Shown piece after piece: positions 53,248 to 63,128 of a DNA stretch of 64,000 nt. Position 1 is the stretch's first letter, and every line of letters begins with the position of its first letter. The translations under genes were made by a program, and so were the position numbers. The DNA is from Deinococcus sp. AB2017081 (GTDB lineage: Bacteria > Deinococcota > Deinococci > Deinococcales > Deinococcaceae), in contig NZ_CP140098.1 of NCBI RefSeq assembly GCF_034440735.1, positions 305,001 through 369,000 of the forward strand. The letters are read 5' to 3'. The notes under the pieces were generated by a model. The model saw only the letters and a list, made by a program, of their open reading frames with translations, was not told the origin of the DNA and did not search any database.

Positions 53248-53895
53248 ATGGTTTTCAATGTCCGCGCACGAAGCGACGAAGCCAAACGCGAACGCCGCGA
53301 CCAGATCCTCAGCGCGGCCCGGAACCTGTGGCAGACCTACCGCTATCCCGACCTCACCCTGGCGGCCATCGCCACGGAGGTCGGGGTCACGAAGGCGGCC
53401 CTGTTTGCCTACTTTCCCAGCAAGGAAGACCTGTTTCTCACCCTGTACGAGACCCTGCTCGGCGAGTGGTTCGCGGCCCTCGACCGGCATCTGCTCCTGG
53501 GCGGCACCCACACGCCCGAGAGCCTGGCCCGCACCCTGGGCACCCTGACCCTGGAACGCCCGGAGCTCACCCGCCTGATTCCGCTGCTCGCCACGATCCT
53601 GGAACACAACATCACCCCGGAACGCGCCCTGACCCACAAGACCTGGGTGGCGGGGCACCTCGCGCAGACCGTCCCCCTGCTGGAGACCGCGCTGCCCGGC
53701 CTGCCCGACGGCGGCGGCCGGCGGCTGCTCACCTACACGCAGGCGCTCATCGCGGGGCTGCAGCCCATGAGCGAGCCCTCGCCCGCCGTGTGCCGTGCCC
53801 TGGACGACACCGGGCTCGCCGCGCTGCACCTGCGTCTGGACACCGCGCTGCCGGACGCGCTGGGCGCCCTGATCCGCGGCCTGTGCCGCCCCTGA
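53248..53895 (+). CDS. TetR-family transcriptional regulator
   Basis: 215 residues. N-terminal helix-turn-helix: RRDQILSAARNLWQTYRYPDLTL, then IATEVGVTKAALFAYFPSKEDLF, the TetR recognition helix with the conserved KxxLFxYFxSKExLF. The ligand domain is unremarkable. TACCAT ends six bases before the ATG. It should bind the dyad at 53132-53148 and regulate the SDR at 52263 and itself. It is not obviously PaaR: the paa operon is 45 kb away. Confidence 0.9.
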   Translation: MVFNVRARSDEAKRERRDQILSAARNLWQTYRYPDLTLAAIATEVGVTKAALFAYFPSKEDLFLTLYETLLGEWFAALDRHLLLGGTHTPESLARTLGTLTLERPELTRLIPLLATILEHNITPERALTHKTWVAGHLAQTVPLLETALPGLPDGGGRRLLTYTQALIAGLQPMSEPSPAVCRALDDTGLAALHLRLDTALPDALGALIRGLCRP

Positions 53896-53911
53896 ACAGG
53901 TGCATGTGGAG

Positions 53912-55123
53912 TCAGCGCCGGGAGCCGGCCTGCACGTCCACCACGCCGTCGCCGAATTCCAGGGACAGGGACTGCCCGGCCTGTACCTGCGCGGCGCGTG
54001 TGACAGGCACGCCCCCCGCGTTCCGCACCAGCGCGTAGCCCCGCGCCAGGGTGCGCTCGGGGGTCAGGCCCAGCGCCTGACGCATCAGGGCGTCCACGTC
54101 GGCCCGCTGGCGGTCGATCACGCGGGCCGCGCCGCCCACCAGACGATCCCTGGCCCAGCGGGCCCGGGCGTCGGCGTCCACGAAGGCCCGCGCTCCGGCC
54201 GCGCGGATGGTGCGGGCGTCCTGCTGCGCCTGGGCCGCGGCCTGCGCCACGGTGCCCACGATCAGGGCGGCGGCCTTGCTGGGCGTGTCCATGCGCGTGT
54301 GCGCGACCTCGTCCGGCAGGGTGTCGTCGCGGGCATGGCCCAGGCCGGTGATGACCGGCGCGGGAAAGGTCGCCACGGCGCGGGCGATGTCCAGATCGTT
54401 CAGCCACGCGAGATCCGACGTGGCCCCGCCCCCCCGGATCACGACCAGTGCGTCCAGCGGCGCGTCCGCGTGCAGGGCGCGGGCCTGCGCGACGGCGCGG
54501 GTCACGCTGCCGGACGCCTCGCGGCCCTGGAAGGTCGCCTGCAGATACGTGAACTCGATCACCCCGGCAGCCTCCAGCGCGTCCGTCTCGCGGCGGAAGT
54601 CGCCCAGGCCGGCGGCCCCCTCGGGCGAGACGACGGCCACGCGGGCGTAGTCGCGGGGCGCAAGCAGGGCGCGGTTCAGGCCGTACACGCCCTCCTGCAC
54701 CAGCGTGTCGCGCATGACGCCCAGCCGGGCCGCCGCGTCGCCCAGCGTGAACTCCGGGGCGATGTCCAGCACGTGCAGCGAGAAGCCGTACTGCGGGTGG
54801 AATTCCGGCGTGCAGAACAGTAAGACCTTGAGCCCGGCCTCCAGCGAACCGCCGGTGGCGCGACGGAACTTGCCCTCCAGCTCGGCGCGTTCCCGTGCCC
54901 ACACGGTGGCGCGGCAGCGGGCGATCTCGCCGTCCTCGGCCAGCTGCACGAGGTCGAGGTACAGGTGCCGCCGGTCGGTCAGCGACGCCACCTCGGCCCG
55001 CACCCACACGGCACCAGGCACGCCCCGCGCGATGACGGCCGCGACGTACTGCAGAACCTCGGCCAGTTCCAGGAACTGTTCGGGGGGGCGGGTCACCTCG
55101 GCCTTCTTCCGGCGACGGGTCAT
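53912..55123 (-). CDS. xseA: exodeoxyribonuclease VII large subunit
   Basis: 403 residues. N-terminal OB fold ([22 protein letters not shown]), then [21 protein letters not shown] and [29 protein letters not shown], the conserved nuclease core. Exo VII degrades single-stranded DNA from both ends with the small subunit XseB, which is not in the window. The upstream crcB ends 13 bases away, so they form an operon. Confidence 0.94.
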   Translation of the reverse strand: MTRRRKKAEVTRPPEQFLELAEVLQYVAAVIARGVPGAVWVRAEVASLTDRRHLYLDLVQLAEDGEIARCRATVWARERAELEGKFRRATGGSLEAGLKVLLFCTPEFHPQYGFSLHVLDIAPEFTLGDAAARLGVMRDTLVQEGVYGLNRALLAPRDYARVAVVSPEGAAGLGDFRRETDALEAAGVIEFTYLQATFQGREASGSVTRAVAQARALHADAPLDALVVIRGGGATSDLAWLNDLDIARAVATFPAPVITGLGHARDDTLPDEVAHTRMDTPSKAAALIVGTVAQAAAQAQQDARTIRAAGARAFVDADARARWARDRLVGGAARVIDRQRADVDALMRQALGLTPERTLARGYALVRNAGGVPVTRAAQVQAGQSLSLEFGDGVVDVQAGSRR

Positions 55124-55136
55124 GGGGTGCCCCGGC

Positions 55137-55532
55137 TCACAGGCGCTCCCCCACGCTGCGGCCCAGCAGGGCGGCCAGCACGCCCAGCCCCACGCTGAGC
55201 AGCGCGTACACGGCGGCGCTGCCGGCCCGGCCCCCGGTCAGCAGATCACCCAGCTCCACGCTGAAGGTGCTGAAGGTCGTGAAGGCTCCCAGCACGCCGG
55301 TGCCGAAGGCCAGCCGCGCCGCCTCGGGCCACACGCCCCGGCCGACCAGGGCGACGGTCAGGCCCAGCAGGAACGAGCCCAGGACATTGATCAGCAGCAC
55401 CGCGACCGGAAAGCCCGTGCGGGCCACCAGGGGGGCCAGGGTCAGCTGCGTGCCGTAGCGGGCGGCCGCGCCCACGGCCCCGCCCAGCATCACCCACGCC
55501 CACGTAGTCACGCGGTTCAGGATAGGCCACAT
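55137..55532 (-). CDS. crcB: fluoride exporter CrcB/FluC
   Basis: 131 residues with four transmembrane segments. Family marks: [11 protein letters not shown] near the N-terminus, [26 protein letters not shown]. The Phe-box FTTFSTF lines the fluoride pore in the dimer. No fluoride riboswitch is visible in the 22 bases before corA. The N-terminus may start later (MLGGAVGA); the longer one is listed. Confidence 0.93.
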   Translation of the reverse strand: MWPILNRVTTWAWVMLGGAVGAAARYGTQLTLAPLVARTGFPVAVLLINVLGSFLLGLTVALVGRGVWPEAARLAFGTGVLGAFTTFSTFSVELGDLLTGGRAGSAAVYALLSVGLGVLAALLGRSVGERL

Positions 55533-55554
55533 GCCGGCGCACTACGATGCGGCC

Positions 55555-56472
55555 ATGATCCGCGCCCAGCGTCTGGACACCGGCCACGACCTCCACTGGA
55601 ACGGCGAGACCCAGGGTGTGTGGGTGGACTGCCGCGATCCCAGTGCCGACGATCTGGCCGTGCTGCGCGCCGCGTTCCCCGTCAACCGGCTGGCCCTGGA
55701 GGACGCGCTGGAGCACGGGCACTGGAGCCGCGCCGAACAGTACCCGGAGCACGAGTTCATCACGCTGCGGTCGTTCACGCACCCGGATCAGCCCGACGAG
55801 TTCACGGAGCGGCTGAGCATCTTCGTGTACAGAGATGCCGTGCTGACCCTGAGCAGCACCAGCACGCACGCCCTGGATGCCGTGTGGGGGCTGGTCGGCC
55901 GGGACGCGGTGAACACACCGCACGAGGTCACCTACGAACTGCTCGACCACACTGCCGACACCTTCTTCACGCTGGCCAGCGGCTTCGAGATGCAGCTGGA
56001 CGCGCTGGAGGAACGCGTGTTCATGAAGGCCCGCGAGAACCCGGTGCCGGCGGTCTTCGAGCTCAAGCATCTGCTGGCGCAGGCCCGGCGGCTCGCGTCG
56101 GACGCGCGGGAGGCGACGGCCGTGCTGGGCCGGCACGCGGACTGCAGCCCGCAGGATCTGGTGCGCTACCGCGACGCCCAGGACTCGTTCACACGGGCCG
56201 CCGGGCGGCTCGACAGCCTGCGCGACTTCCTGACCAGCCTGCTCGACCTGCACCTGAACCTCCAGAGCCAGCGCATGAACGAGGTGATGCGCACCCTGAC
56301 GTCGGTGAGCGTGGTATTCCTGCCGCTGACCTTCCTGGCGGGCGTGTGGGGCATGAACTTCCAGCACATGCCGGAACTGCCGTGGCGCTACGGCTACGCC
56401 CTGGCGTGGGCCAGCTTCCTGCTGGTCGGCGGCGTGCTCGCTGTGTATTTCAAGCGGCGTGGCTGGTGGTAA
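55555..56472 (+). CDS. corA: CorA-family divalent cation transporter
   Basis: 305 residues: large N-terminal cytosolic domain rich in helices, then two C-terminal transmembrane segments around [16 protein letters not shown], which contains the GMN selectivity motif, and a short basic tail (FKRRGWW). Transports Mg2+ or Co2+. TACGAT ends six bases before the ATG. Divergent from crcB by 22 bases. Confidence 0.94.
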   Translation: MIRAQRLDTGHDLHWNGETQGVWVDCRDPSADDLAVLRAAFPVNRLALEDALEHGHWSRAEQYPEHEFITLRSFTHPDQPDEFTERLSIFVYRDAVLTLSSTSTHALDAVWGLVGRDAVNTPHEVTYELLDHTADTFFTLASGFEMQLDALEERVFMKARENPVPAVFELKHLLAQARRLASDAREATAVLGRHADCSPQDLVRYRDAQDSFTRAAGRLDSLRDFLTSLLDLHLNLQSQRMNEVMRTLTSVSVVFLPLTFLAGVWGMNFQHMPELPWRYGYALAWASFLLVGGVLAVYFKRRGWW

Positions 56473-56790
56473 GGCGGGGCAGCGACGTGAACGCAGCACG
56501 CTGTCGGGGCCCGTCAGGCCACCGAGCACGGCCCGAGCACCGACACGGCGCGGGGGGTACGGCGCCGGGTCGTGCGGGCGTGTCTCCGGATGCCGGAGTT
56601 GCACCTGGCAATCAGAAAGTCTGTGACAATTTTCTTACAACGGGAAAGGAAAGGGCATTGCATCACACATTGGGCTTCATGAAGTTTTTATTTTCATCGT
56701 GACATCCACCCACTGCGTCGTGTTTCTGTCGTCCCCATCGTCAGGCCGCCCATCGGACGGCCGTCTGTTGTCCTACCGTCAGGAGACTCC
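56473..56790. other. intergenic region, promoter of the subtilase gene
   Basis: A perfect small hairpin CTCCGG-ATG-CCGGAG (56584-56598) may end corA transcription. From 56611 to 56700 the DNA is unusually AT-rich (TGACAATTTTCTTACAACGG, AAGTTTTTATTTTCATCG), a likely promoter region. GGAG precedes the subtilase ATG. No gene or RNA is recognised. Confidence 0.55.
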
Positions 56791-59400
56791 ATGACCGTAT
56801 CCCGCCTGCTCCGTCCCTCTGCCCTGGCCCTGCTCTCGCTGACGCTGGCCGCCTGTGGTGCCCAGCGCGCTCCGGTGGCTGCCCAGCCGGACACCACCCT
56901 GCAGGCCCTGTCGGCCGGCAGCGAGAACCAGACGCCGCGCGCGTGGTTCGTGGAACTCGCCGGTGCGCCCACCAGCAAGGGCGGTGCCCGCGCCCAGCTC
57001 GCCCAGGAGCGTCAGGCCTTCCGTGACCAGGCAAAGGCCCTGGGCCTGAAGGTCAAGGATCGTCTGGAGTTCGAGCGCCTGTGGAACGGCGTGTCCGTCG
57101 AGGTCGCGGACGCCGACGTGGCCAAGCTGCGCGACGTGCCCGGCGTGAAGGCCGTCTTCCCGGTGCTGAGCGTGCCCATGCCCGACGGCGAGCGCAGCGC
57201 CGAGACGCCGGACATGACCACCGCCATCGCCCAGACCGGGGCGGACGTCGCGCAGAACGAGCTGGGCCTGACCGGCCAGGGCGTGAAGATCGCCATCATG
57301 GACACCGGCCTGGATCTCGACCACCCCGCCTTCGCGGGCCGCGTGGTCGCCAGCTACGACTTCGTGGGCGACGCCTACGACGGCACCAACACCCCGGTGC
57401 CCGGTCAGGACACCGTGGACGACTGCGGCGGGCACGGCACGCACGTGGCCGGGATCGCGGCGGCGGGCGGGGCCGTCAAGGGCGTGGCCCCCCAGGCCTC
57501 ACTGGGCATCTACCGCGTGTTCGGCTGCGCCGGGAGCACCGACTCCGACATCATGATCGCCGCCATGGAACGCGCCCTGGCCGACGGCATGGACGTCCTG
57601 AACATGAGCATCGGCGCGTCCTTCAACTCGTGGCCCGAGTACCCCAGCGCCGTCGCCGCGAGCAACCTCGTGGATGCCGGTGTGGTCGTCGCGGCCTCGA
57701 TCGGCAACAGCGGCACGGGCGGCGTGTTCGCGGCCGGAGCCCCCGGCGTGGGCGACAAAGTCATCGGCGTGGCGAACTTCATGAACACCCACGTGTTCCT
57801 GAACGAATTCACGGTGTCCCCCGACGGCACGAAGATGGGCTATCAGAACGCCACGGGTGCTCCTGCCGCGCCCACCACCGGCACGCTGCCGATGGCGAAG
57901 ACGGGAACGCCCACCTCGGCCACCGACGCCTGCTCCCCGCTGGCCCCCGGCAGCCTGACCGGGCAGGCCGTGCTGATCCGGCGCGGCGGCTGCACCTTCT
58001 ACATCAAGGCCCAGAACGCCCAGAACGCCGGCGCGGCGGCCGTGGTGATCTACAACAACGCGGCTGGCCCCTTCGCCGGCACCGTCACCGGGACGCCCGC
58101 CATCACCATCCCGGTCGTGAGCGTGTCGGACACGCAGGGCGCCCTGCTGAACAACCGCATCGCCGCCGGCCCCACGACCATGACGTGGACGGCGAACAGC
58201 GGCAGCTACGCCAACCCGACCGGCAACCTGCTCGATTCCTCCAGCTCCTACGGTCTGGATGCCAAGCTGGGCCTGAAGCCTGACATCGGTGCGCCCGGCG
58301 GCCTGATCCGCTCCACGTACCCCCTGAGCCTGGAACCGAGCGGCTACGCCATCCTGAGCGGCACGTCCATGGCCTCGCCGCATGTGGCGGGGATCTCGGC
58401 GCTGGTCATCCAGGCGAAGCGGGCGGCGGGCACACCCATCGCCGCCGGCGACATGCGCGGCCTGCTCCAGAACACCGCGACCCCCAAGCCGTGGAGCGGC
58501 AACCCCGGCCTGGGCTTCCTGGACTTCGTGCACCGCCAGGGCGCGGGCATGGCGAACGTCGTGAACGCCGTGAAGGCCACCGCCAGCGTGACCCCGTCCA
58601 AGCTGTCGCTGGGCGAGAACGAGGTCGCGGGCGGCACCAAGACCCAGACACTGACCGTGACCAACCGCAGCGCGGGCACCGTCACGTACACCCTGGGCCA
58701 CCAGGGCGCCCTCGGCACCGCCGGAAACTACACCGTCACCGCACAGCTTCCCGGCGCGAGCGCCTCGTTCAGCGCCCCCACCGTGACCGTGCCGGCCGGC
58801 AGCAGCGCCAGCGTGACCGTGACCATCACGCCCACCGGAGCGGCCAAGACCGTGTACGGCGGCTACGTGGTATTCACGCCGGACAACGGCAGCGAGACCC
58901 TGCGCGTGCCCTATGCCGGCTTCCAGGGCGACTACCAGAGCCTGAACATCCTGACCGGCCTGAAGACCATGGCGAAGCTGAATGCCGCCGGCACCGGCTA
59001 TGACGTGCTCAGCGCACCCAGCACCTTCACCATGCAGGGCAGCGACTACCCGCAGTTCCTGCTGCACCTCGACCACTTTGCCCGCTGGATCAAGCTCGAT
59101 GTCGTGGACGCCGCGACCGGGCAGCCGGTGCACTCGCAGTTCTTCAACGCCAGCACCGACGAGTACCTGCCGCGCAACTCCACCGCGACCGGCTTCTTCG
59201 CCTTCGCGTGGGACGGTCAGGTCAGCTGGAGCCGGGGCTACAACGGCGTGGGCAACACGCACGACAAGCGCAAGCCCGTGCCCAACGGCCAGTACATCGT
59301 GAAGATCTCGGCCCTCAAGGCGCTGGGTGACGCCGCGAACGCCGCCCACGTGGAGCGCTGGCAGTCCCCCGTGATCACGGTGAACGCCCCTAAGAAGTAA
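56791..59400 (+). CDS. subtilisin-like serine protease (S8), lipoprotein
   Basis: 869 residues. Lipobox SLTLAACGA gives Cys22; an I9-like propeptide follows (residues about 48-130). Catalytic triad: D171 in IAIMDTGLDLDHP, H215 in CGGHGTHVAGIAA and S526 in LSGTSMASPHVAG. A PA insert lies between (about 380-460; IRRGGCTFYIKAQNAQNAGA). After the protease domain come Fn3/Ig-like beta domains (VTPSKLSLGENEVAGGTKTQ) to the end. Secreted extracellular protease anchored to the membrane. A hairpin terminator follows the stop. Confidence 0.94.
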   Translation: MTVSRLLRPSALALLSLTLAACGAQRAPVAAQPDTTLQALSAGSENQTPRAWFVELAGAPTSKGGARAQLAQERQAFRDQAKALGLKVKDRLEFERLWNGVSVEVADADVAKLRDVPGVKAVFPVLSVPMPDGERSAETPDMTTAIAQTGADVAQNELGLTGQGVKIAIMDTGLDLDHPAFAGRVVASYDFVGDAYDGTNTPVPGQDTVDDCGGHGTHVAGIAAAGGAVKGVAPQASLGIYRVFGCAGSTDSDIMIAAMERALADGMDVLNMSIGASFNSWPEYPSAVAASNLVDAGVVVAASIGNSGTGGVFAAGAPGVGDKVIGVANFMNTHVFLNEFTVSPDGTKMGYQNATGAPAAPTTGTLPMAKTGTPTSATDACSPLAPGSLTGQAVLIRRGGCTFYIKAQNAQNAGAAAVVIYNNAAGPFAGTVTGTPAITIPVVSVSDTQGALLNNRIAAGPTTMTWTANSGSYANPTGNLLDSSSSYGLDAKLGLKPDIGAPGGLIRSTYPLSLEPSGYAILSGTSMASPHVAGISALVIQAKRAAGTPIAAGDMRGLLQNTATPKPWSGNPGLGFLDFVHRQGAGMANVVNAVKATASVTPSKLSLGENEVAGGTKTQTLTVTNRSAGTVTYTLGHQGALGTAGNYTVTAQLPGASASFSAPTVTVPAGSSASVTVTITPTGAAKTVYGGYVVFTPDNGSETLRVPYAGFQGDYQSLNILTGLKTMAKLNAAGTGYDVLSAPSTFTMQGSDYPQFLLHLDHFARWIKLDVVDAATGQPVHSQFFNASTDEYLPRNSTATGFFAFAWDGQVSWSRGYNGVGNTHDKRKPVPNGQYIVKISALKALGDAANAAHVERWQSPVITVNAPKK

Positions 59401-59413
59401 TTCCGAAGTCAAT

Positions 59414-59447
59414 GCGGGCGGCCTCCACACTGCTGGAGGCCGCCCGC
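59414..59447. terminator. hairpin terminator after the subtilase gene
   Basis: GCGGGCGGCCTCCA (59414-59427) pairs with TGGAGGCCGCCCGC (59434-59447): a perfect 14-bp stem with a 6-base loop, between convergent genes. No strong T-run. Confidence 0.8.
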
Positions 59448-59450
59448 TGG

Positions 59451-60695
59451 CTATGGCACCGCGAGTGGCCGCGCCGGCACCGTGTACTGCGCGTGGGCCG
59501 GCACCGACACGATCTGCTGCCCCGGATAGCGCAGCGCACTGAGCTGCCCGCCGAAGGCGCAGCCGGTGTCGATGTTCACGGTGTTCCCCACCCGGCGGGG
59601 CGCGACGTGCGGCGTGTGGCCGTACACGACCAGCGCCGCGCCGGTATACGCGGTCGCCCAGTCCCCCCGCACCGGCAGGCCGTACTCGTCGCGGGTGCCG
59701 TCCACGTCGCCGTACAGGGCGAAGCTCCGCACGCGGCCGGACGTGCGCCCCTGAAAACGCTCCGGCAGCCCCGCGTGCGCGACGACCAGCCGCCCGCCGT
59801 CCAGCACCAGATGTGGGGGCAGCGAGGTGATGAAGGCCTGAACCTGCGTCTGGAAGTCCCTGCCCGCCGCGTCCAGCTGCGCCAGGGTGGCGTCCAGACC
59901 ATGCATGGGCTTGACGGCCCGGCCCGAGAGCGCCCGCGCCAGCTTCTCCTCGTGGTTGCCGGGCACGCACAGGGCCGTGCCCGCGCTGACCATGCCCATG
60001 ACCAGCCGCAGCACTCCGGCGCTGTCCGGCCCCCGGTCGACGAGGTCGCCCAGGAACACGGCGGTGTGCCCGGCGGGCGGCATGACGTGGTCACCGTCCA
60101 GCCCGTAGCCCAGGGTGCCCAGCAGCTCGCGCAGTTCCGGCAGGCAGCCGTGGACGTCCCCGATCACGTCGAAGGGGCCGGTCAGGTCGCGCCGATCCAC
60201 GCGCAGGGGCACCCGCGTGACCTGCGCCGCGTCCACCTCGGCCTCCGAGCGCCGCACCCACACGCGCCGGAACCCCTCATGGGGCAGGCCGCCCAGCGTA
60301 CGGCGCAGTTCGGCGTGCTGGTGCAGGATCGTGTCCGGGTCGACCGCCGGGCCGGGCCGGGCGGCGCTGCGGGCCTCCAGCACGCTCCGGGGCAGGTCGA
60401 GCACCACCGCCACCGCCGGCAGGTCGTGGGCACGGGCCAGTTCCAGCAGCGGGCGGCGGTCGTGCGGTCTCACGAGGGTGGCGTCCACGACGGTGAGCAG
60501 GCCGCGTTCCAGGCGGTCGTGGGCGGCGCGGAGCAGTGCTTCCAGGTCACCGGACACCACCTCGTCCGGCGCGAAGTGCCGGGCCGCAAAGGTGCTCTTG
60601 CCGGCCGAGGGCGCACCGATCAGCACGACCAGCGCCGGGCTGGGCAGATCGATGGGGGTGGTCTGGGGCGGCACACTGGACAGGGGCTCGGACAC
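59451..60695 (-). CDS. polynucleotide kinase-like plus calcineurin-type phosphatase fusion
   Basis: 414 residues from GTG 60695. N-terminal AAA-type kinase (residues about 20-150) with P-loop VVLIGAPSAGKSTFAARHF and VVDATLVRPHDR; C-terminal metallophosphoesterase with VIGDVHGCLPELREL, FLGDLVDRGPDSAG, GNHEEKLAR and VYGHTPHV. This is the kinase-phosphatase part of bacterial Pnkp, which repairs RNA ends, but the ligase domain of full-length Pnkp (about 870 residues) is absent. A stand-alone RNA ligase lies 3 kb away at the right edge. Confidence 0.82.
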   Translation of the reverse strand: MSEPLSSVPPQTTPIDLPSPALVVLIGAPSAGKSTFAARHFAPDEVVSGDLEALLRAAHDRLERGLLTVVDATLVRPHDRRPLLELARAHDLPAVAVVLDLPRSVLEARSAARPGPAVDPDTILHQHAELRRTLGGLPHEGFRRVWVRRSEAEVDAAQVTRVPLRVDRRDLTGPFDVIGDVHGCLPELRELLGTLGYGLDGDHVMPPAGHTAVFLGDLVDRGPDSAGVLRLVMGMVSAGTALCVPGNHEEKLARALSGRAVKPMHGLDATLAQLDAAGRDFQTQVQAFITSLPPHLVLDGGRLVVAHAGLPERFQGRTSGRVRSFALYGDVDGTRDEYGLPVRGDWATAYTGAALVVYGHTPHVAPRRVGNTVNIDTGCAFGGQLSALRYPGQQIVSVPAHAQYTVPARPLAVP

Positions 60696-60773
60696 GTGGC
60701 CCGATGCTCGCACATCCGGGCGGGTCGAAAATCTCGTGGTGCCGGGTGGGTGGCGTCCGCTAGGATCTGACGG

Positions 60774-62357
60774 GTGAGGGGCAGTGTGATGAAGAGTCTC
60801 CGCAGCGGCCTGCTTGCCGTGGGGCTGCTGCTGCCGCTGGCCCTGGCGGCCACGCCGCGCAGCGCCGACCAGTGGTACGCCGCCGGACAGACGCAGCTGC
60901 GGGCCGGACAGCTCCAGGCTGCCGCCGCCGCCTTCCTCCAGGCCGCCACGCTGAATCCCAGCGCCGCCAACTGGCGGGCCCTGGCCGACACCCGCGTGCG
61001 CCTGGACGACTTCGCCGGAGCCACGCAGGCCTACGACCGCGCCATCCAGGGCTACCGCTCGCGGGGCGACAGCGTGACCGCCCGAGCCCTGGAGACCCTG
61101 GCCGCGCCCTACCGGCAGGACGCCGCCCTGTACGTCCTGAACGCGGCGTCCACCCCCGCTCCCGCGTGCCAGCCCACCCCGGCGAAGTTCGAGCCAGCGA
61201 CCGGCGTGTACCTGGGGGCCTACGTGGACGAACAGGGCATCGGCCGGGATGGCCGCCTGCTCGTGCCGCAGCAGCTCGGCACGCCGCTGGCCGTGTACTT
61301 CCGCTACTTCACCCTGAAGCCCGGCGTGGGTGAGGTCTTCCCCCACCGGCTCGCGCAGGCGGTGAAGGCGGCCGGCGGGGCCCTGCACATCGCGCTGGAG
61401 CCGGGCATCCCGCTGCGGCAGGTGACCGAGGCGAGTGTGCTGCCCTTCGCTCGGGCCGCCGCCGCGTCCGGTGTGCCGATCTTCCTGCGCTTCGCCGGGG
61501 AATTCAATGACTCCGCCAACGAGTGGAGCCGCGACCCCGCCCTGTACCGCACGAAATTTCGGCTGGTGCACGACGTGATGGCCCGTACCGCGCCGAACGT
61601 GGCGATGGTCTGGATGATGATGCCCTCTCGGCTGGAGGTGCTGGACTCGTACTATCCCGGCCCGGACGCCGTGGACTGGGTGGGCCTGAGCCTGTACAGC
61701 GTGCCCTTCCAGAACGGCGACCGCACCCAGCCGGGCCTGCGCGTGAACCCGCTGGACGTGCTCGATCCCATCTACCGGAAATATGCGTGCACGCACCCCA
61801 TCCAGGTCAGCGAGTACGCCTCGGCGCACCGCAGCGGCGCGGCCCCCGGCGTGGACTACACGGCCTTCGCCGCCCAGAAACTGCGCGAACTGTACTGGGG
61901 CGCGGCGCTGAAGTACCCGCGCGTGAAGAACATCAACTGGCTGAACATCGACATGCAGACCAGCGCCTTCGTGCAGCCGCGTGCGCCGCAGCGCCGCAAC
62001 GACTACTCCCTGCCCGGCGTGCCGGCCAAGGTGGCTGCGTTCCGTGACCTGCTGGGCATGCAGACCTTCCGCACGGCGTTCGGCACCGGCACCGTCCACG
62101 TCCCGCAGCCCTTCCCCACCCGCGTGCAGCTGCGCGAGGCCGTGCAGGGGGCCGTGTGGCTCCGCACCTTCGAGCCGCCCACCCGCGTCACCGTGACCCT
62201 GGACGGCCGCGCCGTCCCCGTCGGCGGGGCCCTGCCGTACCGCTTCACGCTGCCCGCCGACCTGCCCCCCGGCCGACACACCCTGACCGTGACGGCCAGT
62301 GGCAGCGGCGGCAAGACGCTGGTCAGCCGGGTGCAGACCTTCGACGTGCAGCCGTGA
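60774..62357 (+). CDS. exported TPR plus GH26-like glycosidase-like protein
   Basis: 527 residues. Signal peptide (LLAVGLLLPLALAATPRS), TPR-like helices at about 25-110 (WYAAGQTQLRAGQLQAAAAA), then a (beta/alpha)8-type domain with VPIFLRFAGEFNDSANEWSR, resembling the acid/base RxxGExN region of GH26 mannanases, and HPIQVSEYASAH where the nucleophile Glu would be. A C-terminal Ig-like domain follows (RVTVTLDGRAVPV). The start is GTG 60774 (TAGGAT seven bases upstream) or ATG 60789. Family assignment is by local motifs only. Confidence 0.72.
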   Translation: MRGSVMKSLRSGLLAVGLLLPLALAATPRSADQWYAAGQTQLRAGQLQAAAAAFLQAATLNPSAANWRALADTRVRLDDFAGATQAYDRAIQGYRSRGDSVTARALETLAAPYRQDAALYVLNAASTPAPACQPTPAKFEPATGVYLGAYVDEQGIGRDGRLLVPQQLGTPLAVYFRYFTLKPGVGEVFPHRLAQAVKAAGGALHIALEPGIPLRQVTEASVLPFARAAAASGVPIFLRFAGEFNDSANEWSRDPALYRTKFRLVHDVMARTAPNVAMVWMMMPSRLEVLDSYYPGPDAVDWVGLSLYSVPFQNGDRTQPGLRVNPLDVLDPIYRKYACTHPIQVSEYASAHRSGAAPGVDYTAFAAQKLRELYWGAALKYPRVKNINWLNIDMQTSAFVQPRAPQRRNDYSLPGVPAKVAAFRDLLGMQTFRTAFGTGTVHVPQPFPTRVQLREAVQGAVWLRTFEPPTRVTVTLDGRAVPVGGALPYRFTLPADLPPGRHTLTVTASGSGGKTLVSRVQTFDVQP

Positions 62358-62360
62358 GCC

Positions 62361-63128
62361 TCAGCCCGATCCCAGCCGCACCCGCACCACCCAGTCGCTG
62401 ACGGCGCGGCGCACGTCCTCCGGCACGGCGTCCGGGAGGTGCGTGCTGTCCTTCGCCGCCTCCAGCGCCTGAACCAGCCGCTCATGCTCGGCGCGGTAGG
62501 TCTCCAGTGGCGCGGGCAGCGGTTCCTGCTCGGCTCCGTTCCGCTTCAAGGCGATCAGGTCATCTAAAAACGGCAGCCGCGCATCCCCGTTCAGCACCTC
62601 CAGATTCGCCTCGACCACCCCCGAACGCATCAGGTGCAGGCCGGTCAGCACCGTGCGGAAGGCGTACAGCAGCGGCTTGACGCGGGGTACGGCCTCCTTG
62701 TGCAGCAGCTTCCACTGGTTCGCCGTGAAGCCCAGGTAGTGGTGCGCGTGCCAGCGCGTCAGCACGCCGGGGGCCAGGGCCACCAGTTCCGCGTGCGCCG
62801 CCGACGTGTGAACCACCAGCGGCGACAGCAGCTGCTCCAGCACGTAGCCGTTGCGCGTCAGCAGCAGGCGGGCGAACTTGCGGGCGTCGTGGGTGACGAG
62901 GTCGAGTTCCACCTGCCCGTCATCCCGTTCCAGCGAGTACGTCTCTGGCACATCCTCCAGACCCAGTACGTCCCGCACAGGCAGCACATGCACGCCGCGC
63001 AGATCCCAGTCGCTGTCTGGGCTGGGAAAGCCGTACAGGTGCGCCCCGCTGACCGTGGCGAACAGCAGCGGGTACGGGTGGTCGTGAGCGGCAGCTTGGA
63101 GTTGTGGCGGGAAGGTCAGGGTGTCCAT
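62361..63128 (-). CDS. predicted nucleotidyltransferase (YcgL/COG3541-like)
   Basis: 255 residues. N-terminal FATVSGAHLYGFPSPDSDWDLRGVH shows the variant signature SGSxxYGxxxxxSDxDxRG of this group; ELDLVTHDARKFARLLL supplies the third carboxylate region. The C-terminal half is helical. These predicted nucleotidyltransferases are often encoded near RNA ligases. The start overlaps the exonuclease stop by 13 bases, so the two are coupled. Confidence 0.82.
   Translation of the reverse strand: MDTLTFPPQLQAAAHDHPYPLLFATVSGAHLYGFPSPDSDWDLRGVHVLPVRDVLGLEDVPETYSLERDDGQVELDLVTHDARKFARLLLTRNGYVLEQLLSPLVVHTSAAHAELVALAPGVLTRWHAHHYLGFTANQWKLLHKEAVPRVKPLLYAFRTVLTGLHLMRSGVVEANLEVLNGDARLPFLDDLIALKRNGAEQEPLPAPLETYRAEHERLVQALEAAKDSTHLPDAVPEDVRRAVSDWVVRVRLGSG

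Noticed and set aside
53248..53895. TetR gene considered as paaR
   Set aside because: It is 45 kb from the paa operon and beside an SDR with its own dyad, which differs from the CNAACGNNCGTTNG site.
57499..59970. 823-codon minus ORF opposite the subtilase gene
   Set aside because: Shadow of the S8 protease frame, which has the full catalytic triad.
60696..62279. long upstream extension of the kinase-phosphatase ORF
   Set aside because: It is antisense to the GH26-like gene; GTG 60695 precedes the P-loop at the expected distance.
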